Source: a virus. Taken from it: 34,134 nt of DNA. The stretch covers positions 1 through 34,134 of IMG/VR virus record IMGVR_UViG_3300044695_002636, one strand, 5' to 3'. A model generated the notes under the pieces. That model made no database searches. It was not told the origin of the DNA and worked only from the letters and a program-made list of their open reading frames with translations. Shown here piece after piece: positions 7,636-14,659 of the stretch. Each line of letters opens with the position of its first letter. Within the stretch, counting starts at the first letter, position 1. A program made the translations under genes and the position numbers.

Positions 7636-7775
7636 AGTTGTTCAATTAACTTATCATTTAATTTAACCCATCTTATCCATTTGCCATCTTTGTCATAAAG
7701 TCCAACCATAGTTATCTTTATGTGACTTCCGTATTTATCTGGAACAATCTCGGCTTTTTTTATTTTTAGTATCAT
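7599..7775 (-). CDS. Small hypothetical protein, 58 aa
   Basis: This short gene fills the gap between the primase-helicase and the helicase. The ATG at 7775 comes 1 nt after the primase-helicase stop; the frame ends with TAG at 7601-7599 and overlaps the helicase start by 37 bp. The product is basic and aromatic, with MILKIKKAEIVPDKYG and KDGKWIRWVKL, which suggests a small beta-rich nucleic-acid-binding or adaptor protein. I recognise no family. Its tight packing between two replication genes supports it being real. Confidence 0.6.
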   Translation of the reverse strand: MILKIKKAEIVPDKYGSHIKITMVGLYDKDGKWIRWVKLNDKLIEQLCKAHFPLEIIN

Positions 7776-7776
7776 A

Positions 7777-10128
7777 TTAAAAAGGTGCTTCGGTTAATTT
7801 TAAATCAATAGAAAACCAACGCTCATGATGTGACTTTCCTTCGTTGTAATCATGGTCAACAAACCTTGCATAACTTTCAAGCCACTTTTTAAACTTCTTA
7901 TTTGTTAGCCACTTTTTATAGTCTTGATACTCGTTGGTGAAGTTTTCAAAAATTGTAGTTTTATTTATACGCTCATTGTGTATTATCGCTCCGTCCTTTG
8001 TCCATTCATAAAACTCAAATGAAGTTTCTTTGATGAACTTGCGCACCACTAGGTTATTGAACTCATTTTGAACTAAGCCGTTTGTCAAATAATACTGCAA
8101 ACAATTAACCATGTAGCTGTCAAACCTTGCCCATTCGCTTTCGCTCCAGTCATCAAAAAGTAAATGACCGAAGTGGTCTAATGGTGTACGGTTTGCGCTA
8201 AAGTAGCTACTCATTTCAATCTCAAACTTTCTACGCTCAAATGAACCCCCAACGCCACCAACGGTGTAATTGGTAGTAATTAATATTTTCGGACTTTTTT
8301 GGATGGGTAGTTTAATCGCATCTTGTCCTTTGTACTCTAAAGTGATACCCTCAGTAATTAAGCTAAAAAGACTTTCAAAACTGAAGTTCTTTTTAACATC
8401 GTCAAACACCAATAGCTGACAATCAGTTGAAACGGTTTGATACGGAAAAGATTTATTGAATTCAAATGTTTTGCCGTCAATCATGCTGACCTTTTTCATT
8501 TTGGCTATGGCGTTCCAAAATAACCCTTTACCACTTCCCCCATTCGGGTTCTCGCTTATTGTTTCGTCATTAAAAATAATCGCTTTATTATTTGCTGATG
8601 TCTTAAAGGTGTGCAGTAAATAACCAATTACTGATTTAAAGGTGTTGTACTTTTGAATGTCCTTGCCACTAACTAACCAAATGAACTCCCGAAATATAGC
8701 TGGGTGGTGGTCTGTTTCAGTAAACTCACGATTTATTATTTGGTTCTTCCAAACATAGCCATCCAACTCTAAATAATCTATTTGTTCAACTCCATCCTTT
8801 GTTACTCTCAAAGCGCAGTTTGAATAGTAAATAAAACATTCAGTTGGTGTATCTTCTTTTAGCTGAATGTCGGCTGACTTTAAAAAAGATAGATAGTTTG
8901 GTGTAAAAAATTGTGGATTTCCTGCAATGTAGTCATAAGGCTTCGCCCCTATTTTATCATTGCTCAATAAATAATCAAGTACAAAATCTTTGATTTTCTT
9001 TTCGTTAGTTTCCTCAATAAAGTTTTGTTCCTTACGGATAAAGGTGTAAGTATTACCATTAGCTGGGTAATACTTCATGAAGTTGTTTTGCTCTAGCCAC
9101 CTCTTAAACTTTAAAGGACTTAATATTATTCGACCTTTGTCGGTTATGTTCCAAAACTCATCAACTTCCATTGACCCTTTTACTCGTTCAATAGTTTCCA
9201 AGTCTTGGATTTCGATGTTATCACGTTGGAGCGATGCTTTGATTTGCTTTGGGTTCTTGCCACTTAGTATTTGCTTTTCAATCGAAGAACGGATTTGACT
9301 ATCCTCAAAAACCCTACTGTTAAACGTATTCTTACCACGTTTATAGGCTGAATTACATATCTGCTCAATCTCACTACTATCAAAGTCGCTTTCTTCGTAT
9401 TTCAATAGCTGTGATAGTGCTGTGTGCTTACTGATGCCAAAGTCATTAAAAGCCATTGCTAACTTAAACAAGTCATTGTTTCTGCTTCCGTTTTGTAGGC
9501 TGTACTTTTTATTAAACCATTTGAAAAGGTTATCTAGTATTTGACTTTCGGAACTCATAGGAACAACAACATCAACGTGCTGTTTGCCTATTTCGCTATA
9601 TTCTTCCAACTCAATCGCATCCCATTGAATAGCGTTTGTGTTGATGTAGATTTCAGGGTCATAACTTTCAAAACAAAATCGGCATATATCTTTGCAAGAC
9701 TTATCGAAGTTAGGGCAATTAAAATGACTTTCTAAAGCGTTAAAATATAAAGTAAAGTTTTCCGCATCCTTTGGTATTTTAACCAATGCTTTTACACCAA
9801 GTCCTGATGGTGAAATAAAAGCAGCATAAACAAACGGTTCATTACTTAGTAGCTTCTTATATTCTACTGCTTCGGCTTCGGTTTTGAATTTATCAAAGTC
9901 AAGTATTAAGAAACCAGATGGTTCGATTAAGCCACTGACTGACCTTGTTGTGAATGTGCCATTAAAGCAAACACCTGGTAAAGACTTCTTGTCTTTTTCG
10001 TCTTTTGTTTTGCGATACTTTAGGACTTTGTCTTTGCTTTCGCCTTGTTTTATTCTGTTTAGGCAAAAGTCAACTGACCTTTGGAAAGGGTTGGCAACGT
10101 CTGTTACCGATTTAAATATTGAAACCAT
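7777..10128 (-). CDS. VirE/BT4734-type primase-helicase
   Basis: This replication protein of 783 aa starts at MVSIFKSVTD (ATG 10128); the frame is open for 55 codons further upstream but that stretch is Cys- and Tyr-rich, contains the promoter, and is not coding. The N-terminal third resembles the BT4734/VirE N-terminal domain (primase-polymerase-like, with LILDFDK and SPSGLGVKALVK). The C-terminal part is a D5-like superfamily 3 helicase with Walker A GGSGKG (about residue 530) and Walker B LLVFDDV (about 570), then ITTNY. It would prime and unwind phage DNA. The non-coding, repeat-bearing region directly upstream is a candidate origin. Confidence 0.88.
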   Translation of the reverse strand: MVSIFKSVTDVANPFQRSVDFCLNRIKQGESKDKVLKYRKTKDEKDKKSLPGVCFNGTFTTRSVSGLIEPSGFLILDFDKFKTEAEAVEYKKLLSNEPFVYAAFISPSGLGVKALVKIPKDAENFTLYFNALESHFNCPNFDKSCKDICRFCFESYDPEIYINTNAIQWDAIELEEYSEIGKQHVDVVVPMSSESQILDNLFKWFNKKYSLQNGSRNNDLFKLAMAFNDFGISKHTALSQLLKYEESDFDSSEIEQICNSAYKRGKNTFNSRVFEDSQIRSSIEKQILSGKNPKQIKASLQRDNIEIQDLETIERVKGSMEVDEFWNITDKGRIILSPLKFKRWLEQNNFMKYYPANGNTYTFIRKEQNFIEETNEKKIKDFVLDYLLSNDKIGAKPYDYIAGNPQFFTPNYLSFLKSADIQLKEDTPTECFIYYSNCALRVTKDGVEQIDYLELDGYVWKNQIINREFTETDHHPAIFREFIWLVSGKDIQKYNTFKSVIGYLLHTFKTSANNKAIIFNDETISENPNGGSGKGLFWNAIAKMKKVSMIDGKTFEFNKSFPYQTVSTDCQLLVFDDVKKNFSFESLFSLITEGITLEYKGQDAIKLPIQKSPKILITTNYTVGGVGGSFERRKFEIEMSSYFSANRTPLDHFGHLLFDDWSESEWARFDSYMVNCLQYYLTNGLVQNEFNNLVVRKFIKETSFEFYEWTKDGAIIHNERINKTTIFENFTNEYQDYKKWLTNKKFKKWLESYARFVDHDYNEGKSHHERWFSIDLKLTEAPF

Positions 10129-10222
10129 AGTAGAAAAAAAGTGCCCCAAAGAATACAAGTGATGCAAGCACAAGTATTCGATGAGGCAATAAGTTTGGAA
10201 TTGTATCTTGCATATACAGTGG

Positions 10223-10253
10223 CAAAAATATAAATTGACAATTAATAAACAAA
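10223..10253 (-). promoter_or_regulatory. Bacteroidota-type promoter for the replication genes
   Basis: Read on the minus strand this is TTTG-N19-TATTTTTG, matching the -33/-7 consensus of Bacteroidota primary sigma factors. Transcription would begin near 10216 and give a leader of about 90 nt before the primase-helicase ATG at 10128. Confidence 0.75.
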
Positions 10254-10283
10254 CTATTTGTAAAATATATTTTTTGCGGCACG

Positions 10284-10450
10284 TTTGCGCCAATTTAACA
10301 AATTCATAAAATATTGATTTTCAACTGCTTAAATAGTTTTGCGCCAATAATCCGATTATTTTCGGGAAAACCTCTGGAAAAAACGTGTTTTTTAAAAAAC
10401 GTGATTTCTATAAAAGAAAATAGGAAAAGCAGGTGAATAATTGGCGCAAA
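10284..10450. other. Candidate replication origin with iteron-like repeats
   Basis: This non-coding stretch upstream of the primase-helicase promoter holds three copies of the 11-mer TTTGCGCCAAT: direct at 10284-10294 and 10338-10348, inverted at 10440-10450. Between them lie two copies of AAAAAACGTG (10378-10387, 10394-10403) around a perfect TTTTTTAAAAAA palindrome (10388-10399). Repeated boxes beside AT-rich DNA and next to the replication initiator gene fit an origin, but no experiment is implied. The rest of the gap is AT-rich with no gene that I can see. Confidence 0.45.
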
Positions 10451-10451
10451 T

Positions 10452-10480
10452 AAAAAACCCCCGATTTCTGGTCGAGGGTT
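10452..10480 (-). terminator. Rho-independent terminator of the early operon
   Basis: On the minus strand a stem of 9 positions (8 paired, one mismatch) with a 7-nt loop is followed by a run of six T. It follows the 10505-10855 gene and ends the early transcript before the candidate origin. Confidence 0.75.
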
Positions 10481-10504
10481 AGTGAATGGTCAAGTAATCA
10501 ATGA

Positions 10505-10855
10505 TTAATACTTCACCTTAATTAACTCTGTAAAATCTTTTTCAAGTTCCAAAACCTTATCAGTAGGTAAGAAAAACATTCGTTCGTTGATGCTGGTCAC
10601 TGCTCTTATTTTCTCATCGCTGTTTTCGATTTCGGCTCGGATTACCTTTTGGCTTTCAATACCAACATACGAAAGTAATTGATTAACGCCTGTGGTGTAG
10701 GCAACTTTCAAACGATGTAAGACGTTTTTAACGCCACTACTTGCGCTTAGTTTTAAATAGTATTCATGTTCAATGTTCAGCATCTTCGAGTAGTATAGTT
10801 GTCGGAAGATTGATGCTGTCAGTTGGTTCAGTAGTTGTTCCTGTTGCTGTGTCAT
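10505..10855 (-). CDS. Hypothetical early protein, helical
   Basis: This 116-aa protein begins with a Gln/Leu-rich helix (MTQQQEQLLNQL) and appears largely alpha-helical. The start at 10855 is preceded by an A/C-rich leader (ACCAAATAAACCAAGCCAAA) like those of other early genes here, although this leader is also inside the upstream gene. The two frames overlap by 86 bp; an alternative ATG at 10783 would cut the overlap to 14 bp. It is the last gene of the early operon and is followed by a terminator. No family recognised. Confidence 0.6.
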   Translation of the reverse strand: MTQQQEQLLNQLTASIFRQLYYSKMLNIEHEYYLKLSASSGVKNVLHRLKVAYTTGVNQLLSYVGIESQKVIRAEIENSDEKIRAVTSINERMFFLPTDKVLELEKDFTELIKVKY

Positions 10856-11036
10856 TTTGTTTGGCTTGGTTTATTTGGTTATAATTAGCAATAATGTGTC
10901 GTAATTCTTCAAAGCAAATGTTTAAAGTTTTGCGTATCTCCTCCCAGTCGGTGCCAACTTTTCGCATCTCAAATGCTTTCTTGTTGGCAATTAGTTCAAC
11001 ATGGTATGGCTTTGTGAAGTCTCGTCTGTAACTCAT
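10770..11036 (-). CDS. Hypothetical early protein, possible HTH
   Basis: This 88-aa protein has a structured N-terminal half (FEMRKVGTDWEEIRKTLN looks like a helix-turn-helix-like pair of helices, residues about 21-40) and a low-complexity, Thr-rich C-terminal third. The C-terminal 28 codons overlap the next gene in another frame. The start overlaps the Gp157-like stop by 4 bp. It may bind DNA, but this is weak. Confidence 0.55.
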   Translation of the reverse strand: MSYRRDFTKPYHVELIANKKAFEMRKVGTDWEEIRKTLNICFEELRHIIANYNQINQAKQNDTATGTTTEPTDSINLPTTILLEDAEH

Positions 11037-11518
11037 TTTACTTGCAGATTTTGCTTTTCAATAATGGTTGCACCTTCAACAAGTACACCGCTTTCAATAT
11101 CGCTTTTAATCGCTGTTTTGTTCACCGTTGGTTTGTAGTCAAAGTATTTAGCATCTAAAAGACTTTCATCGCTAATATGCACCGACTTTGACGAACGGAA
11201 AGACATTTTCACTAGTGGTGTCTTTACTTCGCTCAATTCGTATTTCTGCATGGCAAATCCGATAGTTTCTTTTAGTTTAGCTGTTGCACTATCTATTCCG
11301 TCTTTCATAGCCTTTAATCGCTTTATTTCAGCGTCAATAGCTTTGCTGTCTGCTTCGTTGGATAGTATCACCAATCCGTAGTTAGCGGATTTCTCCGCCA
11401 ACTCGGTTTGAGTGATTGCTAACTTATTAAACAATTCGTCTGTTATTTCGCCTTGTGATGCGATTAATTCATCATTTATGGCTTGTAGTTCCTGGTCGAT
11501 GTGGTATAACGCTCTCAT
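11033..11518 (-). CDS. Siphovirus Gp157-like protein
   Basis: This 161-aa protein matches the layout of the Siphovirus Gp157 family: an N-terminal coiled coil of about 90 residues (IDQELQAINDEL..., DAEIKRLKAMKDGID), then a C-terminal part starting near TPLVKMSFRSSKSVHI. The function of the family is unknown; it often sits beside single-strand annealing proteins. Here its start overlaps the stop of the ERF gene by 1 bp, the same pairing, which supports a role in recombination or ssDNA handling. Confidence 0.82.
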   Translation of the reverse strand: MRALYHIDQELQAINDELIASQGEITDELFNKLAITQTELAEKSANYGLVILSNEADSKAIDAEIKRLKAMKDGIDSATAKLKETIGFAMQKYELSEVKTPLVKMSFRSSKSVHISDESLLDAKYFDYKPTVNKTAIKSDIESGVLVEGATIIEKQNLQVK

Positions 11519-12072
11519 TACTTTTTAACTTTTAGGTTCAACAATTCATTTTCTATTGGTTCAAGTAACTGAAACTTCTTTTTAACGTCCTCGATAGTTG
11601 CTTTGCCTTGCAGTAAAGCGTTGGTGACGTTGGCGAAGTCAATCGTTGCACGTTCTAAGAATGGTTTGGCAACTGGTTTAGGCTGTGAAGCTATATTGCC
11701 ATCATCATCATCTGCACCTACGTTTAGAAATGATTGCATTCCGTAACGTCTTGCGTAAGTAATGCCGCTTCCCTGCGCTTGTGCATCATCTTTTTTGCCG
11801 AATAGTATTTCAGTTTCGCAACTCATCCACTCGCCACTTTCGTGGATTAAAATAGTTTCAACATAATTCTTGCCATCAATCGTAATTGTTGGCTGTAATA
11901 GCGTTATGCCGTTGGTTTGAAGCGATGGCATACACGCCTCACGAATAGAGTTAAGGTCTGCGTACTTGCTTTTGAAAAATGGATTTTTAGCATCCTTAAT
12001 CGCTGTTCCCATTGCGCCTTGTGCTTTCAATAAAGCGGAAGCAATCTTTGTAATTGTTGGTGATGTTTTCAT
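11518..12072 (-). CDS. erf: ERF-family single-strand DNA annealing protein
   Basis: This 184-aa recombinase anneals complementary single strands for phage recombination and genome circularisation. ERF hallmarks are NPFFKSKYADLNSI (30-43), a hydrophobic sheet region, and QAQGSGITYARRYGMQSFL (98-116) followed by DDDDG (121-125). The start at 12072 is preceded by the leader AACCAAACCAAATAAACCT. It sits between an SSB-like gene and the Gp157-like gene, a standard recombination cluster. Confidence 0.92.
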   Translation of the reverse strand: MKTSPTITKIASALLKAQGAMGTAIKDAKNPFFKSKYADLNSIREACMPSLQTNGITLLQPTITIDGKNYVETILIHESGEWMSCETEILFGKKDDAQAQGSGITYARRYGMQSFLNVGADDDDGNIASQPKPVAKPFLERATIDFANVTNALLQGKATIEDVKKKFQLLEPIENELLNLKVKK

Positions 12073-12100
12073 AGGTTTATTTGGTTTGGTTGGTTAAAAA

Positions 12101-12385
12101 TTAAAATGGAAGTCCGCTATCGTCATCAGTTGTATTCGCTGACGTTGCTGGTGCTTTGTAATCGCTTTTAGGTTGCCATTCGTTTAGCACCGCATAATGT
12201 GTGTTACCTTGTTTGTCTGCTTCTTTACGTCTAAGCAAATCAATGTTCACGTAACCTTTGGCGTTGGTATGTTTGTTTAGTTCCTGGATTAGTGTTTTGG
12301 CGTTTATTGATACGCTCACCACTTCACCGAATTTGGTTTCTTTGACTTTGATAAATAGTCCGTTGATGTAGGTTTTGTCTGACAT
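12101..12385 (-). CDS. Putative single-stranded DNA-binding protein
   Basis: This 94-aa protein has an OB-like beta pattern (YINGLFIKVKETKFGEVVSVSIN) and a short acidic C-terminal tail ending in DDDSGLPF, close to the D-D-D-x-PF tip through which SSB proteins contact partners. It is shorter than cellular SSB. It lies directly upstream of the ERF annealing gene. The SSB call rests on tail and context; aromatic DNA-contact residues are not clear. Confidence 0.65.
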   Translation of the reverse strand: MSDKTYINGLFIKVKETKFGEVVSVSINAKTLIQELNKHTNAKGYVNIDLLRRKEADKQGNTHYAVLNEWQPKSDYKAPATSANTTDDDSGLPF

Positions 12386-12396
12386 TTGTTTATGGT

Positions 12397-12612
12397 TTAA
12401 TTGTTAAAAAAGAAATCAAATTGACCGTAATAAAAATCAACTGCAATTCTTACGTTGTAAGATTTTGCTTTATTGATTATATCGCTTAGGCTGTGCGAAC
12501 TTACCCACGTTTTGCATTTTGGTTTAGCATAATAAAATTCAACATTTGAGCAACTTACTATTGGCGTAAATTTATCGCCTAGTATGTCTTGAATGATTTG
12601 GAGTTTGTTCAT
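12397..12612 (-). CDS. Small hypothetical early protein, 71 aa
   Basis: The start is taken at MNKLQIIQDIL (ATG 12612), preceded by ACCAAACCACT, the recurrent early leader; an open extension upstream is hydrophobic and AT-rich and covers a TATTTTTG box (12635-12642). The product is mixed alpha/beta with an aromatic C-terminus (YYGQFDFFFNN). No family recognised. Confidence 0.55.
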   Translation of the reverse strand: MNKLQIIQDILGDKFTPIVSCSNVEFYYAKPKCKTWVSSHSLSDIINKAKSYNVRIAVDFYYGQFDFFFNN

Positions 12613-12634
12613 AGTGGTTTGGTTTAGTGATATG

Positions 12635-12642
12635 CAAAAATA
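12635..12642 (-). promoter_or_regulatory. Possible -7 promoter box
   Basis: TATTTTTG on the minus strand lies 22 nt before the ATG at 12612. No TTTG is found at the expected -33 spacing, so this is a weak call. Confidence 0.35.
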
Positions 12643-12719
12643 TAAAAATAAATTAAAATTAAAGTTTTTTTGAAGATTATTTTTAGTGGGCAAAGTTTCA
12701 TATATCTACGAGTTAGCTG

Positions 12720-12905
12720 CTATTTTACCGACCATTCCGAAAGTTTAGACTTGACAATAAATTTCAGTTCATTAACTTTTGACAATGGACAGCGAAAAGC
12801 AACAGTTTTAGTTTGTTCGTTATATTTAGGTTTAGCACCCGAACCTTGTCGAGTGCCTCCCCTTGTATTTTTACTTTTATCGTGTTTAGATACTATATTT
12901 TTCAT
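12720..12905 (-). CDS. Small basic DNA-binding-like protein (GGxRxGSGxKPK)
   Basis: This 61-aa basic protein has the N-terminal RGGTRQGSGAKPKY signature seen in many small Bacteroidota phage and plasmid proteins, then TKTVAFRCPLSKVNEL, which fits a ribbon-helix-helix strand and first helix. It could be a small transcriptional or replication regulator. It stands between two early small genes. The RHH assignment is inferred from the pattern; the protein is short for a full dimeric regulator. Confidence 0.6.
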   Translation of the reverse strand: MKNIVSKHDKSKNTRGGTRQGSGAKPKYNEQTKTVAFRCPLSKVNELKFIVKSKLSEWSVK

Positions 12906-12921
12906 TTATCGTATTATTTGA

Positions 12922-13164
12922 CTATAATTTTTCGCAAACTACTTCTGCTATTCTACCAGTTCCTACACTTACAATTTTATAAGTTCCTGATACGCTTTGT
13001 CCGTTAGCATCAACACAAGTATTAAATGCTTCACTTATTACAAGAGTGTTCCCTTTCTTGTTTGCGTGTGCAAAGGCATAACATTTCATACCATCAATAA
13101 TTTGAAAGCATTTCATACCGTATCTTACTATTCTGCTTTGGCTATCTTTTACTAAGTTTGTCAT
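12922..13164 (-). CDS. Small hypothetical early protein, 80 aa
   Basis: The start at MTNLVKDSQSR (ATG 13164) lies downstream of a good promoter at 13188-13219, so the open extension to 13218 cannot be translated from that transcript. The product is beta-rich with several Cys residues (GMKCFQ, GMKCYAF, NTCVDA, EVVCEKL). No family recognised. It is the first gene downstream of this promoter, so it is probably expressed early. Confidence 0.6.
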   Translation of the reverse strand: MTNLVKDSQSRIVRYGMKCFQIIDGMKCYAFAHANKKGNTLVISEAFNTCVDANGQSVSGTYKIVSVGTGRIAEVVCEKL

Positions 13165-13187
13165 TGTGTTTGTTTTTAAATCTGATA

Positions 13188-13219
13188 CAAATATACAACG
13201 CTTATTTTGATTGCGCAAA
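13188..13219 (-). promoter_or_regulatory. Bacteroidota-type early promoter
   Basis: Minus strand TTTG-N20-TATATTTG, a full match to the -33/-7 consensus. It drives the 12922-13164 gene and probably the SSB-like, ERF and Gp157-like genes beyond it. Confidence 0.78.
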
Positions 13220-13271
13220 CTTTTTCAAAGTTATTTTCAAATTATTTTTTAAAGTGCTGATAATCAAAGAG

Positions 13272-13337
13272 AAAAAAAACAGCAGCTAACAGCACATATG
13301 CGCCATTAAAACGAGCGCATAGCTGCATCACGTTAGC
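13272..13337 (-). terminator. Probable terminator hairpin
   Basis: A long imperfect hairpin: inner stem TATGCGC/GCGCATA extended by CAGC/GCTG with a 3-nt bulge, and outer arms GCTAAC/GTTAGC (13285-13290, 13332-13337). On the minus strand it is followed by eight T (13272-13279). It overlaps the stop codon of the 13333-13590 gene and ends just upstream of the next promoter. Confidence 0.55.
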
Positions 13338-13590
13338 AGTCATACTCACGTTCTGGCATTCTGCCGTTCTTAATAAAGAAAATCTCTTGGCGTTCCTCAG
13401 CTATGTCATCGCTATCTTTGCCGTTCTCAATCGCTTCTTCAACTTGCTTTAATTCGCTTGGACTTTTAACTTCTGAGATGGTTACATTTTGTAACCATTT
13501 GGTGACGTTGTGCAGGAATAGTTGTTTGTCGGCTACTTCGTACCATCCGCAATAAAGGTTGCCATTAAGTTCAATTTCAAATTTTTTCAT
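13333..13590 (-). CDS. Small hypothetical early protein, 85 aa
   Basis: This acidic protein starts MKKFEIELNG at 13590, preceded by the leader AAATAAACCAAACT. It has an N-terminal beta hairpin and a helical, Glu-rich middle (SELKQVEEAIENGKDSDDIAEE). No family recognised. Its stop codon lies inside a probable terminator stem, which would end this part of the early operon. Confidence 0.58.
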   Translation of the reverse strand: MKKFEIELNGNLYCGWYEVADKQLFLHNVTKWLQNVTISEVKSPSELKQVEEAIENGKDSDDIAEERQEIFFIKNGRMPEREYDC

Positions 13591-13651
13591 AGTTTGGTTT
13601 ATTTGTTTACTTTTGTATTAATACTTTTCATAGGGTATTTGGTTAAAACTT

Positions 13652-13670
13652 GGACGGCTGGTTACCGTCC
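13652..13670. terminator. Hairpin with T tract on the plus side
   Basis: Stem GGACGG/CCGTCC with a 7-nt loop. The T tract (TCTTTTTTT) is on the plus-strand side; the minus side has only AAGTTTT. Since it directly follows the 40-aa minus-strand gene, it may act as a weak terminator or RNA 3' end in that direction. Confidence 0.4.
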
Positions 13671-13677
13671 TCTTTTT

Positions 13678-13800
13678 TTATATGCCTTTCAGCCAACAAA
13701 GCAAAGCAATTCCTCCGCTTGTTATTGTAGCATAAATAAGCAACTGAATGACTGGATTAACTTCGTTCCAATTCTTTATAATGTGCAGGATGAACTTCAT
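13678..13800 (-). CDS. Small membrane protein, 40 aa
   Basis: This very short gene is supported by its ATG at 13800 overlapping the stop of the preceding gene (ATGA), and by a coherent product: a basic amphipathic start (MKFILHIIKNWNEV) and one transmembrane helix (IQLLIYATITSGGIALLCWL), then a short KGI tail. Such single-pass peptides in early phage operons may act on host membrane functions; the role here is unknown. Confidence 0.5.
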   Translation of the reverse strand: MKFILHIIKNWNEVNPVIQLLIYATITSGGIALLCWLKGI

Positions 13801-14006
13801 GGCTTTAATTTTTTTAGGTTATCTAAAATCTCCATCGCTGTTCGTGCGCCTTGTTCCATCATTGGGACTGTTTCGGGTAGCCATGGATTGCCTGTGCGAT
13901 GCTTTTTAGCCGCTAATATTCGGCTATTAAAGTAATTCAAAGCCATTTCGACTTCACTTTCTGTTCTGTCTTTTAGGTAGCTGTACGCCTCTATTGTATT
14001 GCTCAT
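13797..14006 (-). CDS. Hypothetical early protein, 69 aa
   Basis: The start is taken at MSNTIEAYSYL (ATG 14006), which overlaps the stop of the HTH gene by 4 bp. The product is helical with a basic middle (AAKKHRTGNPW). It forms a tight translationally coupled chain: HTH protein, this gene, then the 40-aa membrane peptide. No family recognised. Confidence 0.55.
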   Translation of the reverse strand: MSNTIEAYSYLKDRTESEVEMALNYFNSRILAAKKHRTGNPWLPETVPMMEQGARTAMEILDNLKKLKP

Positions 14007-14221
14007 TTTGTAGAATTTAAAAAGTTTAACCATGATGTTTTCGCCTCGTTGCGCATTTCAATCATTTGCTTGATTGCTTCGTGCGCTTTTTTGGTTTTGC
14101 CGTTTAGAATATTATAGACGGCTGTTTCGCTCACGCCTAGTGCTTTAGCCACTTGTGCGATTGTGACATTGTACTTTGTCAAGTCTGACCAAAGTTCTTT
14201 CAGTTGTTTGTTTGTTAGCAT
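14003..14221 (-). CDS. HTH DNA-binding protein (Cro/XRE-like)
   Basis: This 72-aa protein carries a clear helix-turn-helix: VTIAQVAKALGVSETAVYNI (residues 19-38) with a basic follow-on (NGKTKKAHEAIKQM). It is small, like Cro repressors. It is located in the early operon downstream of the promoter region 14660-14679, whose inverted repeat could be its operator. It overlaps the end of the preceding 55-aa gene by 7 bp. No integrase or opposing repressor gene is nearby, so a role in timing of early expression is more likely than lysogenic control. Confidence 0.75.
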   Translation of the reverse strand: MLTNKQLKELWSDLTKYNVTIAQVAKALGVSETAVYNILNGKTKKAHEAIKQMIEMRNEAKTSWLNFLNSTK

Positions 14222-14382
14222 TTGTTTAAGTTGTTTATACGGTTAGAAAATAATTGCAGTTCGCGAATTGCGATTTGGTTTAGGATGTACACCCCTTGCA
14301 TGTATTTGTGGTGCATCTTGTCTTTTAGTGCTTGGTTGGTTAGGCGTTGCACTTTGTCACGCCTGTTTTGTAGTTGGCTCAT
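14215..14382 (-). CDS. Small basic hypothetical protein, 55 aa
   Basis: The ATG at 14382 is preceded by AACCAAAACCAAACCAACT, the strongest example of the early leader. The 55-codon frame ends at TAA 14217-14215, overlapping the ATG of the HTH gene. The product begins MSQLQNRRDKVQRLTNQALK and is basic and helical throughout (HHKYMQGVYILNQIAIRELQ). No family recognised. Leader, overlap and tight packing support it as real. Confidence 0.6.
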   Translation of the reverse strand: MSQLQNRRDKVQRLTNQALKDKMHHKYMQGVYILNQIAIRELQLFSNRINNLNKC

Positions 14383-14406
14383 AGTTGGTTTGGTTTTGGT
14401 TAGTTA

Positions 14407-14628
14407 TTAATATGCGATTGGTGCCATTGAATATTTGCCATAAGGGAAAACATATTCCTTTTCATAGTCGGTGTGTATTTTGCGCTTTACAAGTTCACCG
14501 TTAATTAGCATAGTTACAAATGAAGATTTTTCACGGTCAACTCGCTCAACTACTTTTATTTGTGGGCGTAGGTCAGCATCAGTTACAAATCTTGCAGTGA
14601 TAGTTGTGTTTGGTGCGATTGTTTTCAT
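14407..14628 (-). CDS. Hypothetical early protein, 73 aa
   Basis: First gene after the early promoter region. The start MKTIAPNTTITARF at 14628 is preceded by AACCAAAACAAAAAACAAACCT. The product appears beta-rich with alternating charged residues (RPQIKVVERVDREKSS) and ends SMAPIAY. No family recognised. Being promoter-proximal, it is likely among the first proteins made after infection. Confidence 0.6.
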   Translation of the reverse strand: MKTIAPNTTITARFVTDADLRPQIKVVERVDREKSSFVTMLINGELVKRKIHTDYEKEYVFPYGKYSMAPIAY

Positions 14629-14659
14629 AGGTTTGTTTTTTGTTTTGGTTAATAATTAT

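Noticed and set aside
10129-10293. N-terminal extension of the primase-helicase frame by 55 codons
   Set aside because: The stretch is rich in Cys and Tyr, unlike the rest, and contains a consensus promoter whose transcript would not include the earlier start.
13652-13679. Strong plus-strand terminator
   Set aside because: No plus-strand gene or promoter precedes it, so a plus-strand function is unlikely; it is listed only as a hairpin of uncertain direction.
13522-13935. Open frame of 137 codons on the plus strand
   Set aside because: It covers three minus-strand genes with overlapping start/stop signals, and has no plus-strand promoter.
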